64,000 nt of DNA from Mesostigma viride (lineage: Eukaryota > Streptophyta > Mesostigmatophyceae > Mesostigmatales > Mesostigmataceae), in contig RPFO01000941.1 in the NCBI GenBank assembly GCA_009746045.1, positions 105,001-169,000 on the forward strand, written 5' to 3'. The position numbers and the translations under genes are program-made. Shown here in pieces: positions 1-12,100 of the stretch. Below the pieces are notes generated by a model that worked only from the letters and a program-made list of their open reading frames with translations, did not search any database and had not been told where the DNA came from. The stretch's first letter is position 1. Each line of letters opens with the position of its first letter.

Positions 1-123
1 TGTGCTGCTTGTTACAACTGCATGCACTGCTTCTGACAAGTCTGGATGTCCATGCGTGATCGGACCGGTGCACGCCCTCAGACTGTTCTGTAACCACACT
101 GCCTGTTTGCCACCATGCTCCAG

Positions 124-186
124 ATGGACCGGAGGCTCTACAAGCGCAACATGCAGGCAGCCATCGCCGCGATTCCTGGCCTGGAG
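124..186 (+). CDS. MTO1: MTO1 exon a (first exon in window)
   Basis: Encodes [20 protein letters not shown] plus Glu, the conserved MnmG segment before the second nucleotide-binding region. It follows CCAG at 120-123 and ends at GTAGGC. It is 63 nt, phase 0 at the end. Preceding exons are not in the window. Confidence 0.85.
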
Positions 187-3100
187 GTAGGCTGGCACCC
201 GCGTCGGTTGCCCGCTTCGTGCTGGTATTCGTGCTATTGTCCAACTAGATGGCATTGAAAGGTCTAAGAAGATTGGGATTACGTTGTGCCTGCCTGACCG
301 AGCTTTGCAGGCGCGGGAAAGGGTTTGGTTGTGCACCCAAGCCATATGTTTTGTTTCCCCCCAGATGTTCTGCCATTTCTGTGGGTTGGTGGGAGGAATG
401 AAACGGAGGGAAAGGAAGGGAAATGGAGGGGAAAAGGAGGGGGGAAGTAAGGGGGACGTAGGGGGGAAGTAAGGGGGAAGTAGGGATGAAGTAGGGAGGC
501 AGTAAAGGGAGAACTGCAGTAGGGGGGATGTAGAGGGAAAGTATGGGGGAAGTAGGGGGGAAATAATGCCTTTGTTGTAGCGCTTAGGAATCACCCGCCT
601 GCCCAGACAACCCAGACAAGTGCAGCTGCTAGCATGCACATGCAACCCCCCTGGGCTGGCAATTCCCTCCGCCCCAAAGCGCCTAGCCACTGGTGTAGCA
701 TTTCGGTGAGGCCAAGCGCCAGGCCTTGAGAAGCCACCCGCGCGGAGCCGAGACATGCTTCTGTGATCTTGTTTGTGCTGTGCACGATGCCTTCCAGCAA
801 TGTTACCTATTGCTGGTGTGCATCCTTAGGCTGCTTTCCTTTCTTCCTACGCTGCAACATGGGTCTACCAATCATGTCTACAGTCACGGCGCCGGGTATG
901 GCCGATCTGCATTTCTGCCAGGCCGCTGTTGATTTCTTTCTGTTTTCATGGACCTTGTTGTATGTTTAACACACCCTCGTCACTGACTGGTTGACATCCG
1001 GATCCATGGTTCGCAGGGTATAACCTACAAGTGTCCTACGTGAACCTCATGTCAACAAGTGTGTCACGTTTATGTACCTTACAGGCACATCATGCACTGC
1101 TGTACTACTACTACGTGAATTCAAATCTCATGTGTATATCCACTTGTGCATTTCGCACGCATGTTTTACCAACCCTCCCCCTCAGGTCGTGGATGGCGTG
1201 GTCGCCGACCTGCTGCTACGCACATCCCGCGCCACCAGCGGTGCGGCCGACATCACCAGTGGCGGTAGCTTAGGTAACCGCATCGAACCGCAGGGCACCA
1301 ACAGCGCACATGGGGGCGGCGCAAATGGCGCGGGTGCCAGTGTTCGCGGGGACGGGAATGGGAACGGCGGCGCGGCCTCTCCGTACGCAACCGGGGGCCA
1401 CCCAGGGGGGCACACGGCCACGGTGGAGGGCGTTGTGCTGGCGTCTGGGAAGGAAATCCGCGCACGCTCAGTGGTGCGTGGTCGAATCAATTTCAGGGGT
1501 AGGTGATTGCATCTGTTTCACGCGGTGAAGTCCTATGCTGTGGGGAGAATGAGGACGTACACAATTGGTGTTTCAGGGGTACGTGGATATGGCTGGGGTT
1601 GTGCAAACCCCTTATATATTTTCCGAGCGCACTGGATCTTTACAATGTGTGGAGCGAGGATAAATGTTCCTGGACGCAAGTATGGTGCATATGCAGGGGG
1701 TTTTGCTCTCGTGGTAGGGACAACCATGTTTCACTCCAAGGGTAGGGAGAACCATGGCATATGTCGTGGGTTGGATGCTGGCTCGGTTTGGCTGGCCTTG
1801 TGGCCTGTGGCTTCCTGCGGTAACCTTAGTGCTTTTTCTTCCTGACAGGGAGCCTATCCAGCCTCGTCCCCACTGCCGCTTGGCACGGCAGCCGCTTTTC
1901 TAGGGCCATGGGCGAGTGCAAGGTGCCGGGGCCAGCCTTAGCTAACGCTCGGCGAGGCAGCCGCTTTTCTTCTCTCCCACTTTCATAGCAGTTTCATGCA
2001 GTTTCACAGCAGTTTCATGCAGTTTCACAGCAGTCTTCCAGTTTTGTAGGTTATGTTTTTTCCAGTGTCATAGCAGTGTCCTACGTCCTGGGCGGTGAGC
2101 GCAGCATCCCGTGTCATAGCAGTGTACTACGTCCTGGGCGGTGAGCGCAGCATCCCGTGTCATAGCAGTGTACTACGTCCTGGGCGGTGAGCGCAGCATC
2201 CCGTGTCATAGCAGTGTACTACGTCCTGGGCGGTGAGCGCAGCATCCCGTGTCATAGCAGTGTACTACGTCCTGGGCGGTGAGCGCAGCATCCCGTGTCA
2301 TAGCAGTGTACTACGTCCTGGGCGGTGAGCGCAGCATCCCGTGTCATAGCAGTGTACTACGTCCTGGGCGGTGAGCGCAGCATCCCGTGTCATAGCAGTG
2401 TACTACGTCCTGGGCGGTGAGCGCAGCATCCCGTGTCATAGCAGTGTACTACGTCCTGGGCGGTGAGCGCAGCATCCCGTGTCATAGCAGTGTACTACGT
2501 CCTGGGCGGTGAGCGCAGCATCCCGTGTCATAGCAGTGTACTACGTCCTGGGCGGTGAGCGCAGCATCCCGTGTCATAGCAGTGTACTACGTCCTGGGCG
2601 GTGAGCGCAGCACGCTGGCGCTTTTATGCGCGGCGCAATCTGCCTGGACCGAGTGGGTGTCATAGCAGGGGTGCCCCCGTGTGTGTGCCAGCGTACGTGT
2701 CGGCGCAGGTAGAGATACGCCTGTAGAGACGTGACCGAACAGTCAATGAGCAAGAACAAGTATACTCATGTAATGCCCGGGCTGCCTTGCGGCTGCCGGG
2801 TGGATTCGCAGCAGTCAACCTCAGCTGCTTGGCCTGGCTTGGGTGTTGGTTTAGTGCCTTCCCATCCTCACGCTAAGTGGGCTTGAGGCTTCTGTTCTCC
2901 CTGTGCCTTGTGCGCGCCCATTTCCACTGGATGGCTGCGAGTGGGGGATGCACCAAGCAGTTCACTGTATAGATTCGCCACCTGTGTGGACGTACTTTCA
3001 CCTATGTGGTAACCCTTGCCCTCATTCCTGCACTGCTTACTTGATCTATGGATTCGCCCTTGCCCTCAGTCCCTCACTGCTTACTTGATCTATGGATTAG

Positions 3101-6100
3101 CCCTTGCCCTCAGTCCTGCACGGTTGGGCATACACAGCAAAACCAAATGTCTGCAAATGTCGTAGCTCCTGCCACTTGGCCAGAAAACTGGCCAAATCTT
3201 TTGCCACTGCCGATCCGGATCAGGCAGCACTTGCCTCAAAAGGTATGTCGCGTGAACCCTATGACCTTGCTATAGCGGCTACCCTTCCATCTCACTATAA
3301 AGAAACTATGTTCAGAGAACCACAGTTCTTAACCTAAGGCTCCTTGGCGAAAGAAACAGCCTTGATGATGGCACAGCTTGGCACACTTGCACTGGTATTC
3401 TCATCAGGAAATGCAAGCAGCATGCATGCCTACTGGCGCATCCACACACTACGACAATTGGCAGCACGCGGTTAGAGCTTGTCCTGACTAGTGGTGGAGG
3501 GCCATGATCCCATGTTCCTTGAGACACTGCTCTGGCACCCTGCCAGGTGATCACCACGGGCACCTTCCTGCGCGGCAAGATCTGTATCGGTGATCAGGTC
3601 ATCTACGCGGGACGGCTGCCAGACGTAGGGGAGAAGCAGCTGGAGGTCCGGCGCCCGCAGCAGCAACAGCAGCTGGAGCAACAGGGACAACAGCGACAAG
3701 AGCAGCAGCAGGAACAGCAGGTTGCGCAACAGAAGCAGCAGCATGTAATGCAGCAAGGGCAACAAGGAAAACAGCACCTGACGCTGCAGGGGCAAGGCCA
3801 AGCGCAATGGCAAGGGCAACAAGGGCAGCAGCCGTCGCAAAGAGAGACGTTGCAGCACGTTCTTACACTGCAAGGGCAAGGGCGAGGGCAGCAACAACTG
3901 CCACCCTTGCATGGGCAGCGATGCCAGGCTGACAGGAAAGCATACGGCTTTGTGCAAGCATCCACTCGTGCGGAGGACGGGGATGGTGGAGAAAGAGCGG
4001 CGAGCGCCAGCCGCCTGTCGCAGACATTCATAGCGGCAGGGTTCCAGTTGGGGCGCCTCAAGACAGGTGCGGCGACACCCTTTAATTGCCATTTATAGAC
4101 CTTTCCGGCTCATGAATAGCGGTTGTGCGCTGGTCTCCACGTTGGTCTGTCCTGGACATAGCCTGAATAAAACATGGGTTCTATCTGACGGTAGTGCTCA
4201 TGCATTTGTCGGGACTGTGAGAATGAACTGAATGTGTTAATGTACTGGGATGCGAACTGCGCAGTTGAGCGACATGTGCCTGCCGTTTGCGTGGCCTGCC
4301 AAATGAGCTCAAGTTTTTTCTGATGTACTAAGCAATGTTGTTGACGGAGCCCTGGAAACCCTGGTTCGGTGTGCCTCAACGGTATGATTGTCAATTTTGG
4401 CCCATCCTTTCTTGCGCTAGCGTTGATGTGGAAGTGTGGGCATGCATATATATGCAAAGGTTGCTCATTTGTGCTAAGATCTTCTGTGCTACAAAGGAAC
4501 ATTTTGTACCCTACCACCTTGTTGACAAGTTTATTTTTGGAGTTTCGGTGAAAGGGGAAAGTGTTTCCAGTTTTCCTCGCTGGAAAGATGATGGCTCGGG
4601 TGAATGTACAGGTAGGACAGTTTTCCTGCACTTCTGCGGCTAACCTGCATGTCGTGTTTGCTGCCCGTGTATGTTTTCTCCAGGCACGCCCCCTAGGCTG
4701 AATGGTCCCACTATCAAGTACGAGGGCTTGCGGGTGAGGGGCTGTTTACTATCAGACATATGTCATGGTCACATTTATCTCTTCCGGTATCTATTTAGCG
4801 CAAGCCCTGTGATCAGACCTCAGTTCCTTGTATACATTCTATAGAATGTGGAGCAGGCGGTAATTGATAGCCTGCTGCAGACATGGGTTGGGAAGACTAA
4901 AAACAGGCCGCCAGGATGCCTTGACAGCCGATAGGCAAGAAAGACCCATGTTGTTCTCTGCCATGAAGACTTGGTGATGCTCTTGTGTATACCCTGATCA
5001 TGAAACATGTTTGCCAGGTGGCAACTGTCGATTGGCTTGTTCCTCCAACCCTTGCTTGCGTGGCTGATCTCCCCCCTGGTCATCACCACGAAATTGAATA
5101 GGACCACGCTCCAACACCCCTTTTATGTGCAGTTCTCGGCATGACTTGGGGGATATCTCTCCTCTGGTAGTGGCTTTAGTGCTTGGGGATGGATCTGTCT
5201 CAGCGACTGTACTTGTAAACACTTCCATGTAGCACTTACTTACATGCGGTAGTTCAAGGGTGGGGTACCTCCTGTGGCGACATCTGGACGCTTGTTAGCC
5301 CCCGCAGGCCGTAAAAGTAGGCAGATGCAGCTAACCACCTATGGACTGATTTTGATTGAGAGCACTTTTCAACCTGCTGTTGGCTGTTGTGCTGTGGGGT
5401 CTGCGCCTTGTGTTCTTTGCACAAGAGTACGCTTTGCTTTTTCCTTGTCTCGTCGTGGTGATTTCTTGCTTTGAAACATGTTCTTCATTTGCCTCTTGTT
5501 TGCTACATTTTGTTTCGTTGGCCTGTTTGCAGGCCAAGGACGGGGACGTCTCTCCTGTGCCCTTCTCATTCTTGCATGAGGTGAGCGCCACCGCACCCGA
5601 ACGCGTGCTTGATTATCTCTCGCATTCGGTTGGAGTTACCAATGCAAGGAACTCAAGGCCAACTAATATTGAGGGCCAACTAATATTGAGGGGAACGAGG
5701 CGGAGCCTTTCCTTGGAGAGCAAATAGCTCGGCTGTGGTCTGCGGTCTGTGCATCACCAGCACCAACAGAGTCTAAATAGGAATCCGTTGATAGAAGAGG
5801 GGAGAAGAAACAAGGGAGAGGAGCATATCACTGAGTGCTATATCCATTTCTGGCCTTGCCTTGCTTTGCATGCATCACCACAAAACATCAAATTTATTAC
5901 AATATGTGTGCTAGCTCTATACGGTGGAATAACACAGACATGTCTACCAGATGGCAACACGGCCATCTGTATGCTAGGGTGAGCACACTTTGTGAATGTG
6001 CAGGGCCAGCCCACAGCAGCTGTGCCCCTGCTCTACCCCTTTTGCCAGGGTGGGTGGGTGGGAGGCAAAAGAAACAACCTGCTTCCCTAGAATGGAAGCC

Positions 6101-9100
6101 CACCCTTTATAGCAACCACCTCTCCAGCCAACCCCTACCTGGGTGGCTGGGGTACGGGTGCCAGCACAAAAAATATTTTTTCTAAAATTATTTTTTCTTT
6201 TGGTGCTATACGGCGTTGCATTCTCCGCTCAGCAGGTTAGTCATAGATAAAATGAGCATAGCTCACCAAATCCATTTCTGGCCTTGCCTTGCTTTGCATG
6301 CATCACCACAAAACATCAAATTTATTACAATATGTGTGCTAGCTCTATACGGTGGAATAACACAGACATGTCTACCAGATGGCAACACGGCCATCTGTAT
6401 GCTAGGGTGAGCACACTATGTGAATGTGCAGGGCCAGCCCACAGCAGCTGTGCCCCTGCTCTACCCACATCTCCTTACATGGCTAACAGCCGAAAATACG
6501 TAGGACATGCAAAAAAGAAAACTTAAACTACCTAGCTATGGGGGTACTTTGTCCCAACCCAGGTTCACCCTCGGGTTAGTTAAACCATTTCCCCCCTGAC
6601 CTCCCACACAAGGGTGAGGTCAGTTGATAGCTAAAAGACGAGAGATAAAACAGGAGGACGTCAAAACTCGACGCCACCGAAGTGGCGCCGGAAAGCCGCT
6701 GGGTCAAAACCCAGGGCCTGAGCCCAGAGGGCGGGTGGGATGTCGCGCCCCAGGAGGCTGCGGTGGAGGCCAATGTAGCGCGTGACCGAGAGGGCCGAAG
6801 CCCACCGGCCGCGCAGCTGGATGGCCTCCGGCGACTCGCCAGCGATGGCGTCGTGCGTCGCCCCCCCATGCCGGAGGCTGTGAAAAGAAAACATCCCTGG
6901 GATGCCCATGCGGGCCTGCACAGCCTCCCACTGCTGCCTAGCCTGGCTGTACGTTAAGCCCGAAAGAGGAGTGCATCCGGGGGCTGGCCAGCCGTCAGAC
7001 GTCGCAGGAGCCACAAAGAAAGTGGATCCCGGACGAGGACGTGCTGGGCCGCCCCCTGCGCAGTTTTGGGGTTGCGCAGCACAAGGGCACCGACCATGGG
7101 CCCTGGCTCGAGAAGGGGGTGGCCGGGATGAGCCACATCCCGAACCCGCAGCCCTAGCGCCTCGCTAATGCGTAAATACTGCTGGAAAGCAATAATAATC
7201 AACGCACTCAAATGCACCTGTCGACGTGAAACTAGCAACAGGGCAGTGAAATAGCAAAGGCGCCAGGGCATAGGCGGAGGGCTGACAGCCGGAACAAGCC
7301 GCTGCCAACCTGCTAGCAGGCGGTCCGCCAGTACCCAATTCCGAACAATGTCGGGGTAGTACAGGTGCAGACAGGCCTTGGCATGCTGGCATAAGGTACG
7401 CCCCCGCCCGCCTCTGGCATGGTAGACAGCAGAAATCCACTCACAGAAAATGGCTTCCGCGTCAGCTGGGTCGACAGGGCCAGGTGGCGCCCACGCCACG
7501 TAGACAGCCGCCGCACGCCGGTACGCTGGCAAGGTAGACACAGGGTTGACTGTGCCCTCCAAAAGTGCCAAGTCCCGAGGGCGTCGCGCCCCCTCAGGCC
7601 CAGGGTTGGGATGCACGTCACCACACCGGGTCAAGTCAGGAATCCAAGCGCCACGCCGACTGGCCTTGTCAGCTGGGTTGTGGTCGGTAGCCACCCAGAC
7701 CCAGTGGCTCTGCGTGTCGCCAGCCAGTGACAGAGCGCAGTAGCGCCGAACCAGCTGGTTGAGGCGGTAGGAAGACGACCGCCCTCTGACAAACGCCCCC
7801 ACCACAGCACTCGAGTCCACGAGCCGGACGACTCGCTTACCTCGACACGCCTTGGTCCGGCACGACCACTCGACCCCCTGAGTCGCAGCAATCGCCTCCT
7901 TGACGTTGATGTGGTTAGGCTGCCCCCGCCACCGGTAGGACAGTGCCGTACGCCAGTGGCCACTATCCAGCAGGCTGTAGTCCCCCTCCATGCGCTCCAG
8001 GTCCCAGTCCTCCCCAGACGTTAAAGCTGTCGTCCGCCACCCCCGCGCTTCGTTCCGGGTCGCGAGCCGGGCACAATCGGCCCCAGGCAGGTCCCTGTAG
8101 ACCACCCCACCGCCGGAGCCGCTCGCATCACTTGCGACGACCCGGTCAGAAAGGGGCCGGGCCCTGGCCGCCCTCAAAAAGGGGGCCAGGTCGATCGCCG
8201 CCTGAAGCTCCTGGCGGGCCCCCGCAGGGAGGCGCCAGCAGCGCCCAGGCAGGGAGGCGTTCATGGCTGCTAGCAGCCGGTACGTCTCAGACCACACCGA
8301 AAGCATGGGGCGGCACAGCAGATGCATCCACACCCACTTCCCAAGCACAGAACTAAGTTCGCGGTAGTATGTAAACCCGCGATCTAAGATTCTATGAGTA
8401 GCAGCGATAACTGCCACCACACGCTCAGGAATAGGCACCACGTCACCATCTCTTTGGTGAATGACCCCCACCGCCTGCACACCAGTCTGCTCTGCTGTCG
8501 CCCGTACCACCTTGTCAGACTTCTGCACCAGCCCAACAGCGGCGTAGGCAGCCTGAACACGATCTAGCTGCTGATTCACCCCATCCACCGACGCACAGTG
8601 GGTGAAATGGAGGTCATCGATCGTCACAGCATGCATACCTTCCAGATCCTGCCGAGATTCGAAGCACGGCGAGGGCGCCAAGGGCGCAGCAGGGTCCTCC
8701 TCCAGCCTCAGCCGGACGGTCTCCCCCGCCTCGTTGGCCTCCGCCACCAGGATCAGCGCGGACATGTTGATGCTCAGCCCACGACTAGCCTCCAACGGCG
8801 GCTTGGGGCCACAGCGGTACAACACAGACTGATGCACACACTGGGCCACGGCGACGGCCAGCTTGTTGCCCATTGGCCAGCACAACATCCACGGCCACAC
8901 CTTCCGACGAGCCCCACTCAGGCCCACCAGATCCGACCACACCGGCATCCACGCACAGTACCGCCGCATCCAAACTGGCAGGCGGAGTCTGTTGTAGTAC
9001 GAATCCAAATCTGATACGCCCCCAAAAACATCCTCCCCAGCGCGCGTGGGCAAATCGCAAATCACGCCAAGGTGTGGTAAAAAAGCGGGCATAGGATCGG

Positions 9101-12100
9101 TAGTGGCATGTTGCCACGCCGGTTGTCCACAATCAGCCGTATACGGCCGTCGGGCTTTCCGACCCCAAAAGTACCGTTCACCATAGGCGGCTCCTCCTCA
9201 AAAAATCCACCCAAAATCCCCCTCTCCACACACACCGTGCAAACCCGCGCGAACTCCTCCATGCTACACCCCCGCGAGATCCGCATCGACTTCTGCAAGA
9301 TCCGCTCTGCTGGGCTCAGCGTCCGTACCATCCTACTCTCATCATTCAAAATTGCTCCCCAAGAGGGGGGTAGTAAGTTCAGCACATCCACTTGGCCACC
9401 TTCCCCCGGACCAGGCAAGGCCAAGCGTGCGGCCACTAACGGTTCGTAAGGGGCTCCTTCAGCATATTCACCCCCATCCACTACAGATCCTGCCATTGCC
9501 GCTACGGAACCACCGTTCCGGCGGACAAAGGACCTGCAAGCATCATCGATCCCATCTAGGGCCGCCTGCTGCAGAGGCCCGGGCACACGGGCTGAATCTA
9601 CAGCAGGCGGGTCTCGCCCCCCCCCCCCATCCAGTTTAACGCCCTAACCGTCTGACAGGCTAGTGTGCGAGCATTAAAAGCCCGACTCATCCTATCGCGC
9701 CTACGGCCTGAGCGTACCTGCTGCCACCAGTCACGAGGTGGCAGGGGTGCTGGAAGAGGTAGTGGAAGAAGGCACCGCTCCCTCACTTGTTGTTGTTGGA
9801 CGGGCCGCCCTGCCCCTTCTTGCCGGGACCCTGCTCCAGCTTGTGCTGCAGCTTCCCCATGCTCATCGCCGCCCGCACCGCCGGAGACGTTTCTTTTGCC
9901 TGAGAACCTCACGTGACCACATCACAAAAAACAAAAGGCAAAAGAAACAACCTGCTTCCCTAGAATGGAAGCCCACCTTTTATAGCAACCACCTGTCCAG
10001 CCAACCCCTACCTGGGTGGCTGGGGTACGGGCGCCAGCACAATTTTTTTTTTTTTTTTTTCTGAAATTATTTTTTCTTTTGGTGCTATACGGCGTTGCAT
10101 TCTCCGCTCAGCAGGTTAGTCATAGATAAAATGAGCATAGCTCACCAAGTATGGAAACAAAGCGATAGTGGTGGGTGGCCTTGCGCAACACGGGGCGGAG
10201 CGAACGATCAAGATCAGAAACAAGGTCTCTTGTGGATTGATGGCGTGGGTGATGTCCGTTTGCTATAGAATCCACGCCACATCATTACAGTCTTCATGCC
10301 ACACCATTATAGTGTCCATGCCACATCGTCACAGTATGCATGCCACATGATTATGGCATCACGCCAACTCCATTATTGTATCGATGCCACATCGTTATAG
10401 TATCCATGACCCGCCTTGCTGCGGTTGCCTGATATGTTGTGGTTTGCCTGATGCCTCCCTGGCACGCCCTGGTTGCGCGCGCGTCCCCGTATTCTCCCCC
10501 CCCCCCCTCCCTTCTCCCCCCCACACACACACATGCACACCGCCACCACCATCAACACCACACATTCTGCACTGATGGTTTGAGCGCAGGCCCAGGGGCC
10601 AGTACCCTGGGCACCGGAACCCAAGCAAGTCACATGCTACGGTGAGTGGATGGAGACATGGAGAAGGTTGACGGGAAAAAGCTTATAGCAAAGGGGCGAC
10701 TGCCTTCAAGACTATGGGCCTAGGGGGCTTAAGCACGTCACGCGCTACACTTCAGTGTGTTGCCACCGAAGTCTCTGCTATATCCCTCTGCTACATGTCG
10801 GTTGTGTAGTAGTTTAGTTAGTACAAGCCTCTTCTGTGTGATTTGACATATATAGCAGATTTCCACACCTGAGAAGTGTCTCCCATTAGCAGCAGCAATA
10901 CTAATGTCTATGTATGCCCATCCTGACCTGCTGATTGCTATCCATGTGCGTGCTATATCGTCCCAACTCCTGTTACAAAGTGACCCACACCAAGAAAGCT
11001 GTTCGTGTGCATGCTATACTGTCCGGATTTAACTTACAGTGACCCACACCACAGAGATTACCGAGAAGATCATCCACGAACACCTGCCGTCGCTGAAGGG
11101 ACGCTTCGAGGGGGGCACGGATGGACAAGGGACTGGCCCACGGTATTGCCCGTCCCTGGAGATGAAGGTAGGGTGGCAAAGCCGCAATAGACTAGGCTTT
11201 GCAAAGGGGGTGAATTTCCTAGTTCTCGAATGGTACGCTGGTGGAGAGGAGGACGACGTCGCAAGCACGCATCAACTTCAGGGGGTTGAATTCCCTATTT
11301 CTGGGACACGACTGTATTTCCTGACTGCGTAGTAAGTCTCTGATCAGATCTGGTGTGCTATTTTTTTTTGCTTTGTTGCCCCGTTCTAGAGGTTATCTGG
11401 AGGTAAGCTACAATAGACGGGCGGGACGATAGTAATCTGGTGTTCGCTATGTTGCTTTGCTGCCCCGTGGAAGAGATTATGGCTCGGAGGCAAGCTACGA
11501 TACACGAGCCAGCAGTTTATGCTCCTTGCGCTCCCTCTCCTCCCCCTTGTGGCGCCCATCAGTTCGGCTCTTCCCAGACCCAGATGTGCACCCGTAACTA
11601 GGTTCTCTGAACATAGTTTCTGTATAGTGATACGGAAGGGGAGCCGCTGATGCTAGATGCAATAGAGCTTTGTGTTGTGATCGTAATAAGGTTGATTAGG
11701 CTTCTAGTGTACGAGTATTACGGATGATATGGCCTAATTGTTGCGGCCGGTACCTTGACGGGGTGCTGAGTACCTTGACGGATTTTTGCGTCTAGATTCT
11801 CCTAAAAGATCTATGATTGTGGACGGGGTTGCAACAAGCACTATCTGAAGTAAAACTCGACGGCTAAAAATGTTTAGAGGCCGTTGCCGGAATCTGGCCG
11901 TTGGTAGAGAGCCGTTGGCCTTGAAACACGATAAAAGCTTGCTCACCTAACCCATGGCGGTCTCTTTTGTTTTAAAGAAGGCGGCGACAGGGGTCAGGGG
12001 CAGCGTACCTGACGCCCGGAATTCCTTTCTGCAGAGCGGCTGGGACGCTGAAGCCCGGGCGGAAGCCAGGTTCGACAGGTGCTGGGAAGCAATTAGCGAA

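Larger units (their letters stand above)
5842..10148 (-). mobile_element. DIRS/PAT-like tyrosine-recombinase retroelement, family Y1 copy 1
   Basis: The layout on the + strand is A1 (5842-6038), B1 (6063-6269), A2 (6270-6466), internal region, B2 (9938-10148), where A1=A2 and B1=B2 nearly exactly. Read on the minus strand this is the split direct repeat arrangement of PAT/Kangaroo-type DIRS elements, with no LTRs and no obvious target duplication. Minus-strand coding order is gag (mostly lost), RT, RNase H, 2A-like motif, tyrosine recombinase. The element lies in MTO1 intron 5581-10589. Copy 2 is at 18379-22472. Confidence 0.9.

Noticed and set aside
2065..2614. CRISPR-like regular repeat
   Set aside because: Units are 46 bp and contiguous with no unique spacers; it is a minisatellite in an intron of a eukaryotic gene.
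3472..4092. Leu- and Cys-rich frames opposite MTO1 exon c
   Set aside because: They are antisense shadows of the CAG-rich exon, whose + frame carries MnmG motifs at both ends.
5835..6526. Repeated short frames with [13 protein letters not shown]
   Set aside because: They lie in the noncoding terminal A/B repeats of Y1 and recur only because the repeats do.
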